The position numbers were made by a program, and so were the translations under genes. Source: Microglena sp. YARC (lineage: Eukaryota; Chlorophyta; Chlorophyceae; Chlamydomonadales; Chlamydomonadaceae). From it: a stretch of 64,000 bases of DNA. The first letter of the stretch is position 1; each line of letters opens with the position of its first letter. Shown here one piece after another: positions 1 through 11,765 of this stretch. The notes under the pieces were generated by a model. The model was not told where the DNA came from, searched no databases, and saw only the letters and a program-made list of their open reading frames with translations. The stretch lies in the NCBI GenBank assembly GCA_022414725.1, contig CM039466.1, positions 14,621,779 to 14,685,778 on the forward strand, read 5' to 3'.

Positions 1-929
1 CGAAAGAAACTCGTCACCAACACATACGCAACTGAGTTAGAGGCGGCCCGGGCAGTGGATAGGTGGGTGGAGGGCACTTGCTCTTTGTGTTTGTGTTGTG
101 TTTTTATTTGTGTTGTGTTCAGTGTTTATGTTCGGTGTTTGTGTTTCCTGTTTGTATTGTGTTTCGTATGTTGTGTTGTGTGCAAGCTCATATTCACTTC
201 CTTTTATGTTTGTGTTTCGTGCCTGTGTTCTGTTGTTGTGTCCTTATTAAGTTTTCATGGATAGATGGGTGGGTGGAGGGCATGTGCTGTTTGTGTTTGT
301 GTTATGTTGCCATGTTATGATTACGTTATGGTAGGAAGGTGGGTGGAGGGCATGTGCTGTTTGTGCCTGACTTATTTTGCCGTGTCCTGATGAAACTGTG
401 ATACATACCATTAAGAGCAGGGTAAAGTCAGGGGCGGCGCAGGTTGTAGGAAAGTGGATGGGTGGCATGAGGAGATTAGTCTACTTTGGCATCTACTGTA
501 CTCCTTTACTGTTTTCAGCATATAATAATGCCACAACACATACAATAAAGCCTCAATACACACAATAACGCCACAATACACAACCACAAGCATCGATAAT
601 TGTATGCGAGGATTACATGTATATCTTGTATGCATACAAGGTATTGTGGCATTATTATATGCGTATATCTGGTATGTTGAAACTGGTAATCAGAGTCCTC
701 AATCAATGTGCTAACCAGCCCATGCCTCTGAACCTCCTACCAAACCATACCAAACCAAACCAACCCAACCATGTACAGGATTCTGTACTGCCTGGGCCGG
801 ATGAATTTAAACTTCCCTTTGTCTGAGTCTGACAAAGCCGATCTGGACAAGCTGGGCCTGGACGGGGTGCTGTCACAGTTCAGATCCGTGGGAAGAAAGC
901 GTGAAGGGGTTCTGAGGTACATCCGATAG
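1..929 (+). CDS. AP2-domain-like gene, last two exons (partial)
   Basis: Two exons are visible: 1-62 and 779-929. The intron 63-778 has a GTGGGT donor and a TACAG acceptor. Joined, they read from the window edge through ATELEAARAVDRILYCLGR and LNFPLSE to a TAG stop at 927-929. The ATELEAARA(V/Y)D ... LNFP pattern is the C-terminal half of a plant/algal AP2 domain, a DNA-binding fold of transcription factors. The first half of the domain lies outside the window, so neither the number of AP2 repeats nor the full protein is known. The tail after the domain is short and charged (SDKADLDKLGLDGVL). The intron is GT-rich and low in complexity. The assignment rests on about 30 residues and is moderately sure. 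Confidence 0.55.
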
Positions 930-945
930 CGGAATCAACGCTGGA

Positions 946-1248
946 GTGGGTGTGTCGTTGAGTACCTCGGAAATAGCGAAGCTTCCGGCTAGCTTCCAGT
1001 CCAAGGGCTCCCTGCACACCCCATGGTACAGCAGTGATGTGCAGGCGGCTAAGGCGGTGAACAGGGTGCTGTATAGCCTCGGACGCAAGGATGATCTGAA
1101 CTTCCCCCTGACAGAGGATGAGCAGGGGGAGCTGGATGGGCAGGACCTGGAAGCTGTGATGGCAGGACTGCTTCCAGATATTTCCCCCAAGCAACCATCC
1201 TCCTCAGCACCTGAAGCATCCAGCTCAGCACCTGAAGCATCCACCTGA
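946..1248 (+). pseudogene. Second AP2-like module, tandem copy of the preceding exon
   Basis: This 100-codon reading frame repeats the preceding exon pair at protein level: DVQAAKAVNRVLYSLGR and LNFPLTEDEQGELDG match EAARAVDRILYCLGR and LNFPLSESDKADLDK. It ends in a Ser/Ala/Glu-Pro tail with a duplicated SSAPEAS. It could be an extra exon of the same gene or a relic of a tandem duplication. No clear splice acceptor is seen, but the 5' part (from about 970) is itself recopied downstream, so I favour a duplicated exon. Expression is unknown. Confidence 0.45.
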
Positions 1249-1284
1249 GACATGATTGGTTAGCCAGCTGTTGAATTGGTCATA

Positions 1285-1475
1285 GCAAGCGCAGCTTCCA
1301 TCTAGCTTCCGCTTCGATGCTGGAGTCAGCGTGTGATAATGCATCCCTCGGATCTGTTACAGCTTCCATCTAGCTTCCACTCCAACGCTGGAGTGAGCAA
1401 GTGATGGTGCAGCTTCCGGTTAGCTTCCACTCCAAGGCCTCCCTGCACACCCCATGCTATGGCAGTAGTGTGGAT
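1285..1475 (+). repeat. Decayed tandem copies of the AP2-like exon start
   Basis: Three imperfect repeats of a segment beginning CAGCTTCCATCTAGCTTCC and continuing GCTGGAGTGAGC match the sequence around 935-1040 upstream. The last copy also includes CTCCCTGCACACCCCATG. This is the first instance in the window of exon sequence being copied in tandem into flanking non-coding DNA. Confidence 0.6.
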
Positions 1476-3198
1476 GGCTGAATATAGGAATTGAATGAAT
1501 TGATATGTGGATGCTTGAATGAATAGATGACTAGATTAGCGCATGTCTGCATAAATATATTTAAAAGCCAGGGTTGAATTGTAAGAAAAGATGAGAGAGT
1601 GCCTGCCTGAATAGATGAGTGTCACGGTTGGGCAAGTCAACAGGAAAACAGGCAAAGGGAACAGAAACAGGCAGGATGCAAATTCAAATGCTTAAGCGAA
1701 TGCGATGATGACAACCAAGAGGTGCTCGAGTGAGACGAGACTAGTTAAGTATACATACATGCATGCATACACACATACATGTATACATATAGATGAGCAT
1801 ATCGGCCAACTTGTGCATGTATGGATTTCTTAGACCACTCATGCACAAATAAAACAAATCAAGAGTACGCTTTACGAAGTGTGAGGTTGAGGAGGGCAGC
1901 CCGTTTTCTTTCACTGAGGCCAACCACCAAACCACTAATGCATGAATACATTTAATTAATATACCAGATATACCATGAATATGTCAATTCCTGGCTCGGT
2001 ATGTGCTCTGCGAAGATCGCGGTAGTCTCTTACTATCTTTGCATGCTCATGCAGGCACTTCGGTTCTCACTTCTTTACTTGCCAAACAGAGGGTCCTGTC
2101 TGGCAGATGGTTGTTTGTTAAGAAAATGGGTGTTAATGGTTTGGTAGCTGGATATCAAGACAGCTTTTCTCAATTATGTTTTGGAACCTGGTCTGGATAT
2201 GTACTGTCACCAGCCTGGGGGTTTCAATGTTCTTCTGCTTTGGCCTTGCGGTCATTTTTCTGCTTTGGCCTTGCAGTCATTTTTTCTGCTTTCGCATTGC
2301 AGTAATTTTTCGTTCCATTTTATCGTTCCATTTTCCTGACATCCAGACCAGATTGTAACTATTCTCATCATGCATTGAAGATCTGTGCGCTGCCGCTGCA
2401 AGTCATCTCTCCACTCTTGAAGTGTATAAGCTGACACCATAACGGATCATGATGAACAATCCAGGAGGACCCCCCAGCTCTCCAGGGTTGTCAAGGAGGA
2501 CCCCCCAGCTCGTCTTCAGCAGTAAAACTTTTAGAAAAAATCAGGAGGTGAAACGACAATACAAACTTCGGAAATTGCATCGCGTTTGCTTTTGCTGTTC
2601 ACAGAGACATCGGAAAAGAAATAATTATTCTTACAGATTCGTAACAGATTCTCAGCCCCCTGATGCTTCAGAATCAAACTTTGGCCCTGCCCGCCCCCCC
2701 CCCCCCCCCCCCCCCCCCCCGAAGCTACCCCCGCAGGAGCTACCCGCCCCCGGTTATAGCCCGACAGGTCAGACTGATAGCTTTCCCACTGCTCCTAATA
2801 TCTCAGCTCTCGCGCCCATTCTTTCTCCTGGAGTTTCCCTACAACTTAGCTTTGCCCCGTATCAATCTTTCGTCTTGCTTCACACATTCGATTCAAGAGC
2901 CGAATGCCGAACTACCGACAACTTGCACTGACGTAAAGCGTCCAATAACTCAATCGCTCATGTGAAACGTTCCACTTTTCTTCCCACTCGCTTCAAGCTT
3001 AAAGGCCGAATGCTCAAATTGAACTCTTGAAATAATCTCTGCCAGCATTCCCCTACATCGAAATCCTCATCTTCTCCCCTCCCCTGCTCTCCGAGTTCGC
3101 CGCACTTCCTGTGATTGAAATCTCTAGATACATAGGCGTCGATCGCTCGCTGCCAGTCCTGCATCGCATTCAACTCTGCACACAAAAACGACAATCTA
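1476..3198. other. Intergenic region upstream of ALG11, no gene recognised
   Basis: The region holds a stretch with short GAAT-rich repeats (1480-1620), a repeated TTCTGCTTTGGCC/GCAGTCATTTTTC motif (2235-2300) and a C homopolymer (about 2694-2720). An open frame of 160 codons at 2449-2931 is proline-rich only because of the C run, and it has no recognisable domain. It is not called as a gene. The ALG11 promoter presumably lies in the last few hundred bases; no motif is asserted. Confidence 0.5.
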
Positions 3199-4150
3199 AT
3201 GTTCTGGATCACTGCCAGCGGAGTCCTGGTCCTAGCTCTTCTGGTTGCGCTAGCTCTGCCTGTTATCTTCATAGCCACAAAGCTACCCAAGGTTCAAAAG
3301 GTGCGGGACTAGCTACCCTGGCACTGGTCAACTAACTGACCCACAATGTACCCACCATGTACTCAGCACTCCTAAGTAGGCACAAGCCCACACAGACACA
3401 GACAGACACAGAAACAGACAGACATAGACGTATCCACACACCCCACTCACATCCCCATCCAGACCGACACCCACATGACAATCCCAGACCCATGAGCTAC
3501 AGATCTGCTCTGTTACACATCCACACAGCATGACCCATGTAGCCACACTCAGACACGTACACAAACAGACTTACACACACAGCCATAGACACAATACCAT
3601 ACACAGACACACAGTCACGTACACAGTAACATACACAGACTAGCTGTCACTCTCACACACACACAATCACATACACAGAAATGCAGACACTTAGACGCAC
3701 AGACAATCACACGCTCACACTACCTTCCGTACACCCCTCGACCTTCCTCTAAAAATAACAGTGCATGAAGTCCCCCCCCACTCACCCACCCACACCCTCC
3801 CACCCACCCACACCCACACATTCACACATTCCCCACCACCACCACACCACACACTCACCCCCCACTCCACCCCACCCCACTCCACCCCACCCCACTCCAC
3901 CCCCCGTACTATAACCACCCACTTGCACCTACAGCCATGACCCACCGTCCCATCTGTCCTCAATGTATCATGCATTCTTGCTGTGTTTGTTTGTGCTTGC
4001 AGGGAACGGTAGCCTTCTTCCACCCAAATGCTGATGGTGGTGGAGGTGGAGAGCGAGTCCTATGGTAAGTCCCCCCCCCCCCCCCCACCCACCCACCCAC
4101 ATAACAACAACAACAACAACAACTTGGTGGAGTTCAAGTAGTTGAACGCC

Positions 4151-4183
<33 letters not shown>

Positions 4184-7100
4184 ACCCACCCACGCTCACA
4201 CCCACACCACACGGATGGCCCATTGGGGGGCCCATGTGCTCTAGGTTGGGGGTAGTGTAGGGTATGTTTAAGGGTATGTTTCACTGTTTGGGGTGTATTC
4301 GAGGGTGCATGTGGGGTGTTTAGGGTGGGTAAGTGCGGTCAGATGGTGTGTGTATGTATGTGTGGTGGTTGAGGTGGTGGGGGGTGGGAGGGTGGTTCAG
4401 GTGGGGGGTGGGGGGAATGCAGAATAGGGTTAAGATAAGGCGGTCACAATCGCAAGGTATATATCAGATGGTGCGTGCATGAGTATGTATGTATGTATGT
4501 ATGTATGTATGTATGTATGTATGTATGTATGTATGTATGTATGTATGTGTGTTGTATTGGTTTATTCATTGTTGTTTGACTTACATGTCGCCCCACAGCA
4601 AAGGCAGTGCACATCACCGTCACACACATCACCATTACACCCACATCACCATTACGCACACATACACGTATACACATACATACATACACATGCACATATA
4701 AACGTGCTCATGTACACATATACACATGCATACATACACATGCATACGTTCACATGCACGTACATATACACATATACACATGCATACATACACATGCACA
4801 TGTACACACATATACACATGCATACATATACACATTGAAGTGTACAAATACCATTAAACATTCATGGCGCCACTTTGGTCTGTGTAGGTGCGCGGTAAAG
4901 GCAGTACAGGATGCCTTCCCACAGCTCAAGGTACGGCTGAGCATTATGGATTTATGGAGGTGCTGATGAGGTTGAAAGAAAAGTGCGTGTGCACACATGT
5001 TCATAACTGTTAGCAATACTTTGGCACATGTGGTGCTTGTTTGATGGTGTGGTGTGGGGTGAGGTGGGGTGAGGTGGGGATGGGGTGGGAAAGGGGTACA
5101 GCTGGGGGTAATGGGGGGGCCTGATGAGCTTGAAAGAACAGCGCCGGTGCACACATGTTTATTACTTTTAGCGATACTATAGGACATATGTTGCTTGTTT
5201 GGTGGAGTGGGGTGAGGCGGGGTGGGAAGGGGTACAGCTGGGGGTAGTGGGGGGGCCTGATGAGCTTGAAAGAACAGCGCTTGTGCACACATGTTTATCA
5301 CATGTGGCAAAAAATATAATATAGGGGGTCTGTTTGGTGGGGTGGGGTGAGGCGGGGTGGGAAGGGGTGTGCCACATTTTGGGTGGCCTGATGAGCTTGA
5401 AACAACAGCGCCTGTGCACACACATTTTCTTCACGTGTAGCAAGACTATGGCACACATGGTGCTCGTTTGGTGGTTTGGGTTGCAGTGGAGTGGGATGAG
5501 GTGCGCCACATTTTGGGGGGCCTGATGAGCTTGAAACAGCGGCGCCTGTGCACACATGTTCATCACATGTAGCAATACTATGGCACACATGGTGATTGTT
5601 TGGTGGGGTGGGGTGAGGTGAGGTCGGGTGGGAAGGGGCAAAGCTAGTGATTATGGTGGGGTCTGATGAGCTTGAAGCAACAGCGCCTGTGCACACATGT
5701 TTTCTTCACGTGTAGCAAGACTACGGCACATGTGGTGCTTGTTTGTTGGTGTGGGGTGAAGTGGAGTGGGATGGGGTGCGCCACCTTTTTGGGTGGCCTG
5801 ATGAGCTTGAAGCAACAGCGCCTGTGCACTCATGTTTTCTTCACGTGTGACAAGACAATGGAATATAGGGGCTTGTTTGGTGGTGGTGGGGTGTGGAGGA
5901 GTGGGGTGGGATGGGGTGCGCCACATTTTGGAGGACCTGATGAGCTTGAAACAACAGTGCATGTGCACACATGTCTATCACGTGTAGCAAGACAATGGAA
6001 TATAGGGGATTTGTTTGGTGGGGTGGGATGGGGTGTACTGCATTTTGGGGGGCCTGATGAGCTTGAAACAACAGTGCATGTGCACACATGTCTATCACGT
6101 GTAGCAAGACAATGGAATATAGGGGATTTGTTTGGTGGGGTGGGATGGGGTGTACTGCATTTTGGGGGGCCTGATGAGCTTGAAACAACAGTGCATGTGC
6201 ACACATGTCTATCACGTGTAGCAAGACAATGGAATATAGGGGATTTGTTTGGTGGGGTGGGATGGGGTGTACTGCATTTTGGGGGGCCTGATGAGCTTGA
6301 AACAACAGTGCATGTGCACACATGTCTATCACGTGTAGCAAGACAATGGAATATAGGGGATTTGTTTGGTGGGGTGGGATGTGGTGTACTGCATTTTGGG
6401 GGGCCTGATGAGCTTGAAACAACAGTGCATGTGCACACATGTCTATCACGTGTAGCAAGACAATGGAATATAAGGGATTTGTTTGGTGGGGTGGGATGGA
6501 GTGGGGTGGGATGGGGTGCACTGTATTTTGGGGGGCCTGACGAGCTTGATACAACGGCACGTGTGCACTCCTGACACAGAGTACATGTACATCATGGACA
6601 TGGAATACACGTACATCATGGACAATGAGGATATGTACATCATGGACATGGAGTACATGTACATAGTGGACACTGAGACATGGCTGACCCCAACCACCTC
6701 AGCCACCACTATCACCACTGTCACCAAACGCACACACAGGTGGTAATCTATCTGCGTGAGGGCCCCATCGCGGAAACATGACTGACACCAACCACCTCAA
6801 CCACCACTGTAACCACACTGACACACAGGTGGTCATCTATGTGCGCGAGGGCCCCACCGCAGAGATGATGGTGAAAGATGCAAGCACAAGATTTAATATT
6901 GCAATCAGTCAGCCCTTCGAGGTAAGTCCCATCCTATTATTGTGTTACCTCGCTGCATCCTATTACTTTATTATCCAATTATTTTATTATCCTATCGTTT
7001 CATTATTCTATTATTTTATTATCCTATCGTTTATTATTCTACTATTTTAGTATCCTATTATTTTTGTACCCAGCCGCATCCTATCCGTGACCTAGCTGCA

Positions 7101-10100
7101 TCCTATTACTATATTATCTGTATATTATATTATCCTATTATTTTTGTACCCAGCCGCATCCTATCTGTGACCTAGCTGCATCCTATTACTTTATTATCTT
7201 TATATTATATTATGTTTTATAATATTTTATATTATGTTTTATTATCCTATCATTGTATTATCCTATTATAGTTTGATTCTGTAATTGTTTTACCCACGCA
7301 CTCACCTACACCACCATCACCCATTCAGCCTGCCCGCCCACACAGCTATATGTTGCTTCTCTAAAAAAATCTGACGATTCAAACTGAGAGGTACCCTCCC
7401 CCCCCCACCCACCCACATACATACACATACACACACACCTACCCACACCACCATCACCCATTCAGCCAACATGGGCTTGGCTTGGCTTAGTTTAGTTAAG
7501 CTTAGCTGAACCATTGGCTTGGCCACACCACCACCACCATCCAGCCTGCATTGGCTTGGCTTGGCTTGGCTTGGCTTGGCCACCCCCCCCCCACCATTCA
7601 GCCTGCCCGCCCACACTGCTGCAGGTTGTGAGCCTTGCAAAATCTGACTTGATTCTACCTGAGAGATACTCACATTTCACTCTTGTGCGTCAAGCCATTG
7701 GCTCCATGAAGCTGGGCCATGAGGCTCTCTCCAAGCTTGTCCCTGAGGTGGGTGTCTGGGGATGGAGAAGAGAACAGGAAAGGAGAGGGAGTGTGTGTGG
7801 GTGGGGGTGGGGGTGGGGGCAAGAAGATAGCAGGGGTGGGGGGGGGGGAGAAGAAGAGAACAGGAAAGGAGAGGGAGTGTGTGTGTGTGGGGGGGTGGGT
7901 GGGGGTGGGGGCAAGAAGATAGCAGGGGTGGGGGGTGGGGGGGGGAGAAGACTAGAACAGGGAGGAGGGGTGGAGGGGTGGGGGCTGTCTCTGGCCTTGT
8001 GCTTGACGTAGCCATGTTTCACTCTTGTGCGTCAAGCTCATGGCTCCATGAAGCTGGGCTATAAGGCTCTCTTCAAGCTTGTCCCTGGGGTGGGTGCCTG
8101 GGGATGGAGAAGAGAACAGAAAGGAGGAGGGTGGATGAAGGGGGCGGGAGGGAGGGGTGAGGGGGGGCCAATGGCCACGAGACTCCATCTTAGCTTGCGT
8201 GTGAAGAAGAAGAGTACTGGGAAGGGTGGTAAAGTATGTAAGTGCACTTCCCAAACCATCCCCCCCCTCCCCCCTCCCCCCCATGCAGGTGTTCATAGAC
8301 ACCACAGACTGGGCCTTCACCTTCCCCCTTGCACGCCTAGCAGGCTTGCAAATGGCGTGCTACGTGCACTACCCCACCGTCCCACCCACCCGCCCACCCA
8401 CCCCACCCCTCACTCCCCCATTAAGGTGTTCATTGACACCACAGGCTGGGCCTTCACTTACCCCTTAGCACGCCTAGCAGGCTCGCAAGTGGCGTGCTAT
8501 GTGCATTACCCCACCGTCCCACCCACCTACTCCACCCCTCACTCCCCCGTGCAGGCGGTCATCAACACCACAGGGTGGGCCTTCACCTTCCCCCTAGCAC
8601 GCCTAGCAGGCTCCCAAGCAGCCTGCTGCGTGCAATACCCCACCGTCCCACCCACCCACCCACCCCACCCACCCCACCCATCCCACCCCACCCCTCACCC
8701 CCTGATGAAGGTGTTCATTGAAACCACAGGCTGGGCCTTCACCTACCCCCTAGCACGCCTAGCAGGCCCGCAAGTGGCGTGCTAGGAGCACTACCCCACC
8801 GTCCCACCCACCCACCCACCCCACCCCTCACTCCCCGATGCAGGCGGTCATCGAAACCACATGGTGGGCCTTCACCTTCCCCCTAGCACGCCTAGCAGGC
8901 TCGCAAGCAGCGTGCTACGTACACTACCCCACCGTCCCACCCACCCATCCCACCCCTCACTACCCCATGCAGGTGTTCATTGACACCACAGGCTGGGCCT
9001 TCACCTTCCCCCTAGCACGCCTAGCAGGCTCGCGAATGGCGTGCCACGTGCATTACCCCACGGTCCCACCCCACCCCTCACTCCCCATGAAGGTGTTCAT
9101 TGACACCACAGGCTGGGCCTTCACCTTCCCCCTAGCACGCCTAGCAGGCTCGCGAATGGCGTGCCACGTGCATTACCCCACGGTCCCACCCCACCCCTCA
9201 CTCCCCCATGAAGGTGTTCATTGACACCACAGGCTGGGCCTTCACCTTCCCCCTAGCAAGCCTAGCAGGCTCGCGAATGGCGTGCCACGTGCATTACCCC
9301 ACGGTCCCACCCCACCCCTCACTCCCCCATGAAGGTGTTCGTTGACACCACAGGCTGGGCCTTCACCTTCCCCCTAGCAAGCCTAGCAGGCTCGCGAATG
9401 GCGTGCCACGTGCATTACCCCACGGTCCCACCCCACCCCTCACTCCCCCGTGAAGGTGTTCATCGAAACCACAGGCTGGGCCTTCACCTTCCCCCTAGCA
9501 CGCCTAGCAGGCTCGCGAATGGCGTGCCACGTGCATTACCCCACGGTCCCACCCCACCCCTCACTCCCCCATGAAGGTGTTCATCGAAACCACAGGCTGG
9601 GCCTTCACCTTCCCCCTAGCACGCCTAGCAGGCTCGCGTGTGGCATGCTACGTGCACTACCCCACCGTCAGCACCGACATGATTGGGCGTGTGTGGTCAC
9701 AAGAGGCTGGCTACAGCAACAACTCCGCTGTCTCAGGCTCCTACCTCAAGGCGCTAGTGAAGGTGGTGTACTACAACATCTTTGCCTTGCTGTACGGGAT
9801 GGCGGGAGCTTGCTCACAGGTGCGCAGCCCATGTGTAAGGGGGGGCACAGGGTGGGGTAGGGGGGAAATCGAGTGAGGACACTGTCGTTGTTTAGTGCTA
9901 TGCTTAGTGTCAAGCCCATACATCAAGTCGCTGGTGAAGGTGGTGTACTGCAACATGTTTGCCCTGCTGTACAGGGTGGCAGGGGCTTGCTCACAGGTGC
10001 TGAGTCCAGCTGTAGGGGGGGGGCACTGAGTGGGGTAGAGGAGAAACAGGGTGGGGGCACTGTCGTTGTAAAGTGCTATGCCTTGTGCCAAGAGGTCGCT

Positions 10101-11541
10101 GTGTCAGGCTCACACCTCAAGTCGCTAGGCTACACCAAACTATTCCACCTTGGAAGCCGGCACAATCAGCTGCCAGAAGTGCTGAAACAGTTCGGTGTAG
10201 CCTAGTGGCTGGCTCAGGGAGCTGCCTAGCAGCTGCTGCTCGTAAACCCTAAACCCTAAGCCCTAGCAGCTGCTGCTCGTAAACCCTAAACCCTAGCAGC
10301 TGCTGCTCGTAGCCGAAGAGAAAAGCACTGCTGCCAATCCTCCACGGTAACCATGTTGAACAGCTCCTGGACACGTGGCCACATTGCAAGCTTGTGGTGG
10401 GGCTAGCAGTCCTCAACCAAGCGCATCGTCTCAAGCTTTAACCCCTAACCTCTACTCTCTAACCTCACGTACCACCCCTCACAGCTCGAACCTCAAGCCT
10501 CAATACCCAAACCAACCCCTCAAACTACCAGCCCTGCAACTTCATCCCTCAACTCCCTTCTCTGCTGATTCCTTCAGGTGACCATGGTGAACAGCTCCTG
10601 GCCACACTACCACATCGCAAGCTTATGGTGGAGCTGGCAGGCCTCACCCCTCATACCTTGAACCTCTAGCCTCAAAACCCAAACCAACCCCTCAACCTAC
10701 CAGCCCTTCAAGCTCATCCCTCCACTCCCTTCCCTGCCAACTCCCCCAGGTGACCATGGTGAACAGCTCCTGGACACGCCGCCACATCGCAAGCTTATGG
10801 TGGGGCTGGCAGTCCTCACCGGAGCGCGTCTACCCCCCTTGTGATACTGAGGAGCTGCAGAAGCTTCCCTTAGACAGACGTCTGAAGGAGCTCTTTATCG
10901 TCTCTGTGGCTCAGTTCAGACCAGGTGGGAAGGCCGCAGAGGTTTATTGACGGTGCTGGGGGGTGGCCCCAGGTGGGGAGGCCACAGAGGTTTATTGAAG
11001 GTGCTGGTGGTTGGCCCAAACACTCTCTGTTGTCATGGGATCTGACTGATAAGCACCAGCTAGAAACAGCGTCAGGGCAAGTCTCTTTAGCCTATTACCC
11101 CACCCCTGGACTATACATAAACAATCCCCCCAATGGTGGTTGGCCCCAGTGCAAGCAAACGAGCTGGCCCCCTCAACCTCACGCCTCGTAATAAGGCGTT
11201 TTTTTTTTTTGAAGTTGCCACTTGTAGCGCAAGTGCTAAATTATGTACCGTGGTGTTTTGGGGGTGCTGTGTTAGAACCTTTTGGGGTTGCTTTTAGGGG
11301 CAAAAAGCTGATACCCCCCCCCCCCCCCCCCCCCCCCAAGGCTTCAAGGAGCACCATGGTTCTACATAAATACACTGGTTCCATTCATTAAGACCAACCA
11401 CACTGCCTTACCCCTGTTCACCACAGAGAAGAACCATTGCCTGAAGATAGAGGCATTCACCATGATCAACCTTGTACGACCTCACACAATTGCACACAAA
11501 CGCATAGCCACACACACACATGCCCACTCACAAAAACACAT

Positions 11542-11593
<52 letters not shown>

Positions 11594-11732
11594 TGTCCTA
11601 CCCATGTTCGCCACAGAGAAGAATCATCGCCTGCAGCTGGAAGCATTTGCCATGATCAACCTCGTACAAACTTACACAATTGCACACGAAAGCAAAGCCT
11701 CTCACCCACACACACACTCACACACTCTCATG

Positions 11733-11765
<33 letters not shown>

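Noticed and set aside
2449..2931. 160-codon proline-rich reading frame before ALG11
   Set aside because: The proline stretch is only a C homopolymer; the rest has no domain, no splice logic and weak coding bias.
4450..4966. Proteins with Met/Tyr/Cys or His/Thr/Tyr repeats around the (ATGT)n tract
   Set aside because: Direct translation of microsatellites inside an intron.
5666..6574. 302-codon and several antisense reading frames in ALG11 intron 3
   Set aside because: They follow the 117-bp satellite period (39 codons); frames are open on both strands and there is no domain.
10230..10320. CCCTAAA repeats as a telomere
   Set aside because: Only two or three units at a time, interspersed with GCAGCTGCTGCTCGT and inside an ALG11 intron; more likely part of a dispersed repeat.
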